From the NCBI GenBank assembly GCA_050184225.1, contig JBFXAN010000247.1, positions 1 to 7,284 of the forward strand: a stretch of 7,284 nucleotides of DNA, in the 5' to 3' direction. The notes under the pieces were generated by a model. That model saw nothing but the letters and a program-made list of their open reading frames with translations, was not told the DNA's origin and made no database searches. The DNA comes from JBFXAN01 sp050184225. GTDB taxonomy: Bacteria > Chloroflexota > Dehalococcoidia > CAUJGQ01. Positions 1-5,794 of the stretch are shown in pieces; position 1 is the stretch's first letter, and the number at the start of each line of letters is the position of its first letter. A program made the translations under genes and the position numbers.

Positions 1-411
1 CCGACGCTCATCGAAGACAGGCGTCTCACGGCGGTCGAAGGCCGGCGGATGCATCGTGCACTGGTAGACGATCGGCTTGCCCGCTGGTGCGCCGAACAGG
101 ACGCGGATGCAGCGATGCGCCGGCTGCAGACGGCCGGGGTGCCGGCCGGCGTAATCCAGGACGCCGGCACGATGACCGCGGCGGACGAGCAGCTTGGTCC
201 GGCGGGGCGGGATTGGTTCACCGAAGTCGTGCACCCGGTCCACGGCGCGCACCCGATCGACCGCTTTCCCGGCCGGTTCAGCGCGGCGCCGACCGATGAC
301 TACACGCCCGCACCGGTCTTCGGCGAGCACACCTTTGAGGTCTACCACGACCTGCTTGGGCTCAGCGACGAACAGATCGCGGAAGCCATTGGTGACGGCC
401 TCTTCACCTGA
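1..411 (+). CDS. Class III (CaiB/BaiF family) CoA-transferase, C-terminal part (5' end outside window)
   Basis: The reading frame is open from base 1 and ends at the TGA at 409-411, giving 136 visible residues; the start lies upstream of the window. Enzymes of this family move CoA between an acyl-CoA and a free carboxylic acid in the cytoplasm. The visible part fits the family's C-terminal region. It has a helix with the phrase LQTAGVPAG, a segment of the type 'FTEVVHPVHG', and the near-terminal FGEHTFEVYHDLLGLSDEQI, equivalent to the family's usual 'GEHT..VL.ELLGLS..EI'. The catalytic Asp would be in the missing N-terminal part, so activity cannot be judged. An ATG at 49-51 is in frame, but it is internal: family-like sequence already precedes it. 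The gene faces the minus-strand gene cluster, and its last 8 bases overlap the end of the VOC gene. Substrate is unknown. Confidence 0.88.
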   Translation, partial: PTLIEDRRLTAVEGRRMHRALVDDRLARWCAEQDADAAMRRLQTAGVPAGVIQDAGTMTAADEQLGPAGRDWFTEVVHPVHGAHPIDRFPGRFSAAPTDDYTPAPVFGEHTFEVYHDLLGLSDEQIAEAIGDGLFT

Positions 412-1303
412 TCGGTTCGGCTGACGTGACCGCGCCGGCTGGCCGCGCCGCACCTTCGGCTCCCTGACGCACTTCGACATGGATGAGTGCGCCGAAGGTG
501 TCACGTGGATCGATGTCGAGCCCATCCAACCCTGAGGAACCCGGCGCGAGTCGCACACCGTTCGCCTCCAGCATTGCCGTTGTTGCCGCGAGGTCGTCCG
601 CCTGGAGTACCAGCGTGAACATTCCCTCACCTCGCTCCTCCAGGAAGCGGGCAATCGCTCGACCGAATGGCCGCCTCGTGTCCGTGGGTGAGACGATCTC
701 GATCACCCCGCCGGTGCCGGGGGCGCAGATTGCCACCCGTACCCCACGCTCGCGGTCTTCCGGAAGGACTTCCAGCGGCATCGCGAAGCGGTCACGGTAG
801 ACTGGCACCGCGCCGTCGAAGTCCTCAACGGCGATGATGACACGCGCGATCCCGGAGAGTGCGCCGGGCGGTCGCTGCTCTTGTGCGGCATCGCTCAGCG
901 GACGGGTTGGATAAACCCGAATGAGCACGCCGTGGGTGGACTGGGGATGTACGTCGCGGCCGCCGGCGCCTCGCATCAGCGGCAGGGCGTTCAGACCGCG
1001 TCTGCTGAGCGCCTCCGCCTCGGCGTTGGGGTCGGGCGCCTCCAGCATCAGAGCGAACAGCGACTCTCCGCGGCGGGCGAGGAATTTCTGCAGGCTCTCG
1101 TTCAGCGGTTCGCCGGGTGCGGCGGGTGACATCAGTTCGATGTTGCTGCCGCCCGCCGGCGTACACATGGCGATGCGGACGCCCAATGACTGTACCGACT
1201 GTGGTGACTCGTTTACCGGCATCCCCAAGCGGTCGCGGAAGGTCCTGACCGCCGCGTCCATATTCCGAACGGCGATCGCGATGCGGGGCATTCCCGTGAT
1301 CAT
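404..1303 (-). CDS. Two-domain VOC (glyoxalase / methylmalonyl-CoA-epimerase fold) protein
   Basis: This is a soluble protein of 299 residues built from two related VOC modules, roughly residues 5-131 and 152-278. The duplication is visible: GVRIAMCTPAGGSNIELMSP (41-60) matches GVRVAICAPGTGGVIEIVSP (187-206), and LQKFLARRGESLFALMLEA (71-89) matches IARFLEERGEGMFTLVLQA (217-235). Both pairs are offset by 146 residues. The pattern resembles methylmalonyl-CoA epimerase and related lyases or dioxygenases. However, the first-strand metal-binding His is Arg in both halves (R7, R154), the 'HH' after GE.L is Phe-Ala or Phe-Thr (83-84, 229-230), and the C-terminal Glu position reads Arg or His (129, 275). 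A metal-dependent reaction is therefore doubtful. I chose the ATG at 1303 because GAGGAG (1317-1312) sits 8 bases before it; an in-frame GTG at 1312 would lie inside that ribosome binding site. It is the last gene of the cluster, 19 bases after a CoA-transferase. The tail after about 280 is Ala/Gly-rich. Exact function is unknown. Confidence 0.85.
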   Translation of the reverse strand: MITGMPRIAIAVRNMDAAVRTFRDRLGMPVNESPQSVQSLGVRIAMCTPAGGSNIELMSPAAPGEPLNESLQKFLARRGESLFALMLEAPDPNAEAEALSRRGLNALPLMRGAGGRDVHPQSTHGVLIRVYPTRPLSDAAQEQRPPGALSGIARVIIAVEDFDGAVPVYRDRFAMPLEVLPEDRERGVRVAICAPGTGGVIEIVSPTDTRRPFGRAIARFLEERGEGMFTLVLQADDLAATTAMLEANGVRLAPGSSGLDGLDIDPRDTFGALIHVEVRQGAEGAARPAGAVTSAEPIR

Positions 1304-1311
1304 GGTAGTCA

Positions 1312-1317
1312 CTCCTC
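1312..1317 (-). promoter_or_regulatory. Ribosome binding site of the VOC gene
   Basis: On the minus strand GAGGAG (1317-1312) precedes the ATG at 1303 by 8 bases, which is close to ideal spacing. It decides the start: the upstream in-frame GTG begins at 1312, the last base of this motif, and would have no usable ribosome binding site of its own. Confidence 0.7.
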
Positions 1318-1322
1318 ACGGC

Positions 1323-2585
1323 TCAATAGAGAATCTGCTCGCTGGTGAGCCGGCGGATCTCATCGTCCGGTAGATGCAGCAGTTCTCCAAACACGTACTC
1401 ATTATCCGTGCCGGCCGGCATTACCGGCCGGCGGATCGCGCCGGGCGTTCCGCTCAACTTCCAGGGGATGCCGTAGACTACCAGATCCCGGTCGAGATGC
1501 TCGGCCGCGATCTGCACATCCTGTCGGCGGGCGCGATACTGCTCATTCTCGACGATTCGTAGCGCGGTGAGCACCGGGAAGGCCGCGACGCCGGCGGTCT
1601 GGAGTCGCTCGGTCAGTTCCTCACTGCTGTACTGACACGTCCATGCACTGAGCCGCTCGTCCAGTTCGTCCTGGTGATGCAGACGGCTGTAGGTGTCGGT
1701 GAAGCGAGCATCGACGCTCAGTGAGGTCTCACCTATCACCCGGCAGAGGGCCCGCCACTCGTCGTCAGTCTCGATCGCTATCGCAATCCAGGAATCGGAG
1801 TGACCACCGATGGATGATGAACGACGAACGGAGTCGCCTACCGCTTCCTCGCTGCTACCACAGGGGTAGATCCCATGCGGGGCCATCGTCGGGTGGCGGT
1901 TGCCCATCGGCTTAGCAATCCGGCCGTTCATGAAGTAGTCCATCACCGCCTCGCCGAGCGAACAGAATCCGGCCTCACCCTGAGCCATGTCGATGTACTG
2001 GCCCTGGCCCGTGCGCTCGCGGTACTCCAGGGCGCTGAGGATGGCGAAGAAAGCGTAGGTGGCGGCGGTCGGGTCGAGGTCGGCCACATCTTCCTGGACC
2101 GCCGGATCGTCATGGTAGGCGAGCAGGCTCTTCATACCGTAGAGCGCGGTCAGCGACGGTCCGTAGGTGAGCAGATCGTGCCACGGTCCGTACTGGCCGG
2201 CGGCGGAGAGCGAGGCCATGATCAGGCGTGGGTTCACCCGCGACAGCTCTGCATAGTCGAGGCCGAGCTTGCGCATCGCCCGCGGCGAGAAGTTCTCCAG
2301 GAGAACGTCGCTGTGCGTCACGAGTTGCTTGAACAGGTTAGCGCCCTCAGCTGAGGCGAGGTTGAGGGTGATGCTGCGCCGGTTGCGCGTCATCGCCAGC
2401 CAGGCCCGTGGGTCCTTCGGGTCGGTGACGGGGGCGCGCGCTCCGCTCTGCATGCCCTGGCGCACGGCGGACTCGACGCGGATTACCTCCGCGCCCATGT
2501 CGCCGAGGTACTGTCCGAGGACGGGACCGGCCCAGACCTGGCCGAGATCGAGCACGCGGATGCCCTCCAGCGGGAGGTGTGTCAT
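1323..2585 (-). CDS. Class III (CaiB/BaiF family) CoA-transferase with Ser-rich insert
   Basis: This cytoplasmic enzyme of 420 residues is expected to transfer CoA from a donor thioester to a carboxylic acid. It opens with the family signature LPLEGIRVLDLGQVWAGPVL (4-23), followed by MGAEVIRVE (30-38) and RNRRSITLNL (68-77). The predicted catalytic nucleophile is Asp171 in DLDPTAAT, aligned by eye with Asp169 of formyl-CoA transferase. RTGQGQYIDM (191-200) and a terminal FGELLHLPDDEI segment complete the fold. Between Cys242 and Trp266 there are 23 residues, rich in Ser, where the neighbouring paralogue has about 3; this looks like a surface insert. The ATG at 2585 has GGAG (2598-2595) 9 bases upstream, and the preceding gene ends 18 bases away, so the two are probably co-translated. 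It differs clearly from the paralogue at 2604-3866. I cannot name its substrate; an alpha-methylacyl-CoA racemase-like role is possible within this superfamily but less likely. Confidence 0.9.
   Translation of the reverse strand: MTHLPLEGIRVLDLGQVWAGPVLGQYLGDMGAEVIRVESAVRQGMQSGARAPVTDPKDPRAWLAMTRNRRSITLNLASAEGANLFKQLVTHSDVLLENFSPRAMRKLGLDYAELSRVNPRLIMASLSAAGQYGPWHDLLTYGPSLTALYGMKSLLAYHDDPAVQEDVADLDPTAATYAFFAILSALEYRERTGQGQYIDMAQGEAGFCSLGEAVMDYFMNGRIAKPMGNRHPTMAPHGIYPCGSSEEAVGDSVRRSSSIGGHSDSWIAIAIETDDEWRALCRVIGETSLSVDARFTDTYSRLHHQDELDERLSAWTCQYSSEELTERLQTAGVAAFPVLTALRIVENEQYRARRQDVQIAAEHLDRDLVVYGIPWKLSGTPGAIRRPVMPAGTDNEYVFGELLHLPDDEIRRLTSEQILY
1410..1432 (-). repeat. Perfect 9-bp GC-only inverted repeat inside CoA-transferase coding sequence
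   Basis: The arms 1410-1418 (GCCGGCCGG) and 1424-1432 (CCGGCCGGC) are exact reverse complements separated by 5 bases. In the minus-strand mRNA this would form a very stable stem about 85 bases before the stop codon of the CoA-transferase and upstream of the VOC gene. No U-rich tract follows, so it is not a typical intrinsic terminator. It encodes RRPVMPAG and may simply result from GC-rich Arg, Pro, Ala and Gly codons. Confidence 0.6.
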
Positions 2586-2603
2586 GATGCCTTGCTCCGG
2601 TGG

Positions 2604-3866
2604 TCAGATGATCGATGCCTGGCGTAGCTTGACGAGGTCCGTCCGGTCAAAGCCGAGCCGGCAGGTGTAGATTAGCTCGTTGTGCTCGCCGAGCAGCGGC
2701 GCCGGACACCGGATCTGCCAGGGCGAAGCAGACAGTTTGAACGGTGCGCCGGGATACTTCAGCGTCCCGGCCGCCGGATGCTCGACCTCCTGGAAGAAGC
2801 CGCGCTCGCGCATGTGATCAGACTCGATCACCTCGCCGAGATCGTGCACCGGTTGGTAGGAGATGCGGCGTTCGCGGAACTCCTGCCACAAGGAGCGGCG
2901 GTCGCGCTCCATCAGCCAGGGGATGATGTTGGCGTCGAGTTCGTCGGCGTGCTGCACCATCGCGAATTTGTCCTGAAAGCGCGGATCGCGGCCCCATTCC
3001 GGGTTGCCCATGGCCTCCAGGAAGCTGTCCCAGTGGCGGTCCTGCATCGTGATCACTTCGACATAGCCGTCCTGGCAGGGAAGCACGGTCCACGGGTAGT
3101 AGGCGGTGACGCGGTGCCCCGCCCGACGCGGCTCGGCACCGGTGCCGAAGAGCACGTTGAGGATGCCGGCTCCGCCGGTGAGGGTACCCATGCATTCCAT
3201 CGTAGAGATATCGACATGCTGGCCTTCGCCGGTCACCTTTCGCCCGAAGAAGGCGGACATCGTCGCCGCCGCGCCGTGAATGGCGCCCTGGTAGTCGCCC
3301 TGTGACAGCGGCGTAGTCAGCGGGCTGCGGTCCGGCTGCCCGGTGCGATGGGCGATTCCGGAACCGGCCACCGCTTGGATCGCGTGCCCCTTGTAGTCTC
3401 GGTAGGGACCGGTCCAGCCGAAGGGCGTAATCGACGTGACAATCAATCGTGGATTGACTTCATGAAGTGATGCGAAGTCAAAGCCCAACTCCTCCATTCG
3501 GCAAGGTGGGTTGTTCTCAATCAGCATGTCCGCCTCGACGATCAGCTGGTTGAAGATCGACCGGCCGGTGGCGGTATCGACGTTGAGCGTGACGCCGAGT
3601 TTGTCTGTGTTCAGATTGAGGAAGAGGCCGCTCTTCTCCGGATGCGGCACGTCATCAGGGAATGGACCGAACCGGCGCGCCTTGTCGCCGTTCGGTGTTT
3701 CGATCTTGATCACCTCTGCGCCCAGATTTGCCATCAGCTTGGCGCAGTAGGGAGCGGAGATGAATTCGCCGTACTCAATCACCCGCAGTCCCGCGAGCGG
3801 GCCACGGTTATCGGGGGTGGTCGCAGCTTCGTGAGCGGTGGCGGTTTGCTCTGTCATGCGAATCAT
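2604..3866 (-). CDS. Class III (CaiB/BaiF family) CoA-transferase, translationally coupled to the permease
   Basis: This is a cytoplasmic CoA-transferase of 420 residues. After a polar, poorly conserved leader of about 20 residues come the family motifs GPLAGLRVIEYGEFISAPYC (22-41), LGAEVIKIE (48-56) and LFLNLNTDKLGVTLN (81-95). The likely catalytic Asp is D191 in SQGDYQGAIHG. Then come TGEGQHVDIS (212-221) and the C-terminal APLLGEHNELIY (389-400), which ends normally. The ATG at 3866 overlaps the stop of the upstream permease gene as ATGA, a classical sign of translational coupling. GAGGA (3873-3869) is only 2 bases from that ATG but 11 from a second in-frame ATG at 3857, so either start could be used; the protein is unaffected apart from three residues. 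The next gene, another CoA-transferase, begins 18 bases after its stop. Substrate is unknown; the link to an importer suggests it activates the imported compound (inference). Confidence 0.92.
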   Translation of the reverse strand: MIRMTEQTATAHEAATTPDNRGPLAGLRVIEYGEFISAPYCAKLMANLGAEVIKIETPNGDKARRFGPFPDDVPHPEKSGLFLNLNTDKLGVTLNVDTATGRSIFNQLIVEADMLIENNPPCRMEELGFDFASLHEVNPRLIVTSITPFGWTGPYRDYKGHAIQAVAGSGIAHRTGQPDRSPLTTPLSQGDYQGAIHGAAATMSAFFGRKVTGEGQHVDISTMECMGTLTGGAGILNVLFGTGAEPRRAGHRVTAYYPWTVLPCQDGYVEVITMQDRHWDSFLEAMGNPEWGRDPRFQDKFAMVQHADELDANIIPWLMERDRRSLWQEFRERRISYQPVHDLGEVIESDHMRERGFFQEVEHPAAGTLKYPGAPFKLSASPWQIRCPAPLLGEHNELIYTCRLGFDRTDLVKLRQASII

Positions 3867-4774
3867 GTTCCTCGTAGCCGTGGGTCGAGCACGTCGCGCA
3901 GCGTGTCGCCGAGCATGTTGAAGGCGTAGACGGCCAGGCTGATCGCGACGCCGGGCCAGATAGCGAGCCAGGGCGCAATGCTGAAGGAGGTGCGGCCCTC
4001 AATGCTGAGCATGTTGCCCAGCGACGGCGTGGGCGGTGGCGGGCCTAGGCCGAGGAAGCTGAGCGACGCTTCCACCAGGATCGCCGCCGCGAAGCTGAGT
4101 GACGTGAGCACGATCAGGAGCGCGGTGATATTGGGCAGCACATGACGCCACATGATACGCAACTCGGAGCAGCCGGTGGCGCGGGCCGCCTCGATGTAGG
4201 CGTCCTCACGCACGGCAATTACTGCCGAGCGGGTGACGCGGGTGGCGCTGGCCACGCTCGTAATCGTGATCGCGATGATCACATTGAGCACGGAGGGTTC
4301 TAGCGCCGTGACGAGTGCGATTGCCAGGATAAGGCCGGGGAAGGCGAGCATCCCATCGACGATACGCATGATGATCGTGTCGGTGCGTCCGCCCAAGTAC
4401 CCGGCGGCGACGCCGAGTATGGTTGAAATGAGGCGCCCGCCGATCGCGACGGCAAAGCCGACGATGAATGAGATTCTCGTGCCATAGATCACCCGCGTGA
4501 GTACATCCCGGCCCAACTGATCGGTGCCGAACGGATGCGCTGCAGACATGGGCGCGAGCAAGGCGTTGAAGTCCGGCTCGTCCGGTGCGTACGGCGCAAT
4601 CAGCGGCGCCAGTAAGGCGAGCAGACTCATAACCGCGACGATGACAAAGGCGACCGCGCCGATCGGTTTGCGCCGTGCCAGCCGCAACGAGCGGGTCAGC
4701 AATCCCGGTCCTCGTGACACGCGGGTAAAGACAACCGGTTCAGTTACGACGTCGATGCCGGCATGTCCTGCCAT
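3863..4774 (-). CDS. DppC/OppC-type ABC transporter permease
   Basis: This inner-membrane subunit of a peptide/nickel/opine-type ABC importer has 303 residues, a normal length for the family. A cytoplasmic N-terminal stretch with the typical LTRSLRLARRKPIGAVAF pattern (26-43) leads into the first membrane helix (about 40-60). An extracytoplasmic segment with HPFGTDQLGRDVLTRVIYG (80-98) follows; this is the characteristic DppC/OppC signature. About five more helices follow at roughly 100-125, 138-158, 162-183, 216-240 and 268-289. The EAA loop that contacts the ATPase is intact: EAARATGCSELRIMWRHVLP (195-214). LGLGPPPPTPSLGNML (241-256) matches the usual 'LGLG.QPPTPSWG.ML', with an unbroken run of four prolines. 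The ATG at 4774 is preceded by AAGGA (4789-4785) with 10 bases of spacing and starts 18 bases after the partner permease. No ATPase gene follows, which is unusual for this operon type. Confidence 0.95.
   Translation of the reverse strand: MAGHAGIDVVTEPVVFTRVSRGPGLLTRSLRLARRKPIGAVAFVIVAVMSLLALLAPLIAPYAPDEPDFNALLAPMSAAHPFGTDQLGRDVLTRVIYGTRISFIVGFAVAIGGRLISTILGVAAGYLGGRTDTIIMRIVDGMLAFPGLILAIALVTALEPSVLNVIIAITITSVASATRVTRSAVIAVREDAYIEAARATGCSELRIMWRHVLPNITALLIVLTSLSFAAAILVEASLSFLGLGPPPPTPSLGNMLSIEGRTSFSIAPWLAIWPGVAISLAVYAFNMLGDTLRDVLDPRLRGT
3869..3873 (-). promoter_or_regulatory. Ribosome binding site near the ATGA overlap
   Basis: GAGGA on the minus strand (3873-3869) lies inside the last codons of the permease gene. 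It is 2 bases before the ATG at 3866, which is unusually close, and 11 bases before the ATG at 3857, which is slightly far. Both starts remain possible, and ribosomes ending on the permease could re-initiate here. Confidence 0.5.
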
Positions 4775-4792
4775 GAGGTAGTTATCCTTCCC

Positions 4793-5734
4793 CTACCGGT
4801 AGCGGATGCGCGGGTCGATGAGCGCGTAGCTGAGGTCGATCAGCAGATTGATGGTCACGTAGATGAACGCCATCATCACGACGACGCCCTGGACGACAGC
4901 ATAGTCGCGGCCATTGATCGCGCTGATCACGACGCGGCCGATGCCGGGCAGGCTGTAGATCTGTTCGATGATCACCGTGCCGCCGAGCAGCGCCGCGAGC
5001 TGCAACCCGCACAGTGTGATCACCGGGATCAGCGCGTTCTTCAGTGCATGTCGGTAGATGATCACCGCGTCTCGTAGTCCTTTTGACTTCGCGGTGCGGA
5101 CGTAGTCGGCGCGTAGCACTTCCATCAGCGTGGTTCGAGCGACGCGCATCAGTGAGGCGGACAGCGCAAAGCCGAGTATCAGCGACGCCGGTATCATCAG
5201 TTCGAGGTTCTGGAGCGGCTTCTCGAAGATGGACACGTAGGACGGCGGTGAGTAGTTCCATAGCTTCGATGGGATCATGACCGCCAGTGTGCCGATCCAG
5301 AAGCTGGGCAGTGCAATCCCGCCGATGCTGATCATCCGGCCGGCGTAGTCGAGCAATCCGTCCGGCCGTCGCGCCGAGACGATCGCGATTGGTATGGCAA
5401 CCAGCAGCGAGATCGTCACGGCGAGAAAGGTCAACTCAAGTGTGACCGGCAGCTTCGCCCAGAGAAGCTCGGCGACAGGCATGTTGTTTGCCTTGGACTC
5501 GCCCAGGTCGCCTCGGACCAGTCCACCGAGCCATTCGCCGTACTGAACGACGAGTGGCCTGTCCAGCCCAAGCTGCCCCCGCAACTGCTCGACCGATTCC
5601 GGTGTGGCATATTCGCCGAGCATCCGCTGGGCAAGGTCACCAGGCAGCATTCGCATCACGACGAACGTGACCGTCGTTACGATCAGCATCACGGGGATCA
5701 GCATCAGCAGGCGGCGCAGGACGTACTGTTGCAC
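4793..5734 (-). CDS. DppB/OppB-type ABC transporter permease
   Basis: This inner-membrane permease subunit pairs with the DppC-type protein encoded just downstream. It has 313 residues from the GTG at 5734. It begins with the family's usual YVLRRLLMLIPVML (4-17) forming the first helix, followed by the MLPGD motif (29-33) and LRGQLGLDRPLVVQYGEWL (51-69), then about five more membrane helices. The EAA loop is complete: DYVRTAKSKGLRDAVIIYRH (210-229). Next are NALIPVIT and the segment EQIYSLPGIGRVV, and the C-terminus LIDPRIRYR is typical. The start is my choice: a TTG at 5758 is also in frame, but the GTG has AGGAG (5748-5744) 9 bases upstream and gives the family's normal N-terminus. The gene follows the solute-binding protein gene after 60 bases and precedes its partner by 18 bases. 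Confidence 0.95.
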   Translation of the reverse strand: MQQYVLRRLLMLIPVMLIVTTVTFVVMRMLPGDLAQRMLGEYATPESVEQLRGQLGLDRPLVVQYGEWLGGLVRGDLGESKANNMPVAELLWAKLPVTLELTFLAVTISLLVAIPIAIVSARRPDGLLDYAGRMISIGGIALPSFWIGTLAVMIPSKLWNYSPPSYVSIFEKPLQNLELMIPASLILGFALSASLMRVARTTLMEVLRADYVRTAKSKGLRDAVIIYRHALKNALIPVITLCGLQLAALLGGTVIIEQIYSLPGIGRVVISAINGRDYAVVQGVVVMMAFIYVTINLLIDLSYALIDPRIRYR

Positions 5735-5743
5735 GGACCTCGA

Positions 5744-5748
5744 CTCCT
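5744..5748 (-). promoter_or_regulatory. Ribosome binding site of the DppB-type permease gene
   Basis: AGGAG (5748-5744, minus strand) is 9 bases before the GTG at 5734 and supports that start over the TTG at 5758. Most of the motif falls in the loop of a small possible hairpin, CGAC-AGGA-GTCG (5752-5741). Confidence 0.6.
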
Positions 5749-5794
5749 GTCGTCTCAATCGGCGGGGTGCGCGGCGTCACGGTCAGGACGAATG

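Noticed and set aside
131..148. Inverted repeat CGGCCGG-GGTG-CCGGCCG on the plus strand
   Set aside because: It encodes the conserved TAGVPAG stretch of the CoA-transferase family with GC-rich codons and has no following T-run, so it is best explained by coding constraint.
425..445. Imperfect GC-rich hairpin near the end of the VOC gene considered as a terminator
   Set aside because: The stem is broken by mismatches, lies inside the coding region, and no U tract follows in either direction.
825..1319. Minus-strand frame of 164 codons overlapping the VOC gene in another frame
   Set aside because: The translation is dominated by Arg and low-complexity stretches typical of an out-of-frame reading of GC-rich DNA. 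The VOC frame explains the region.
2682..3305. Open frame of 207 codons on the plus strand within the CoA-transferase at 2604-3866
   Set aside because: It is an antisense shadow of a well-supported gene, with no family resemblance and no convincing ribosome binding site.
5735..5794. The 60-base gap between the solute-binding protein and permease genes considered as an internal promoter or terminator
   Set aside because: I saw no -35/-10 pair and no strong stem with a U tract; only the ribosome binding site and a 4-bp stem are visible.
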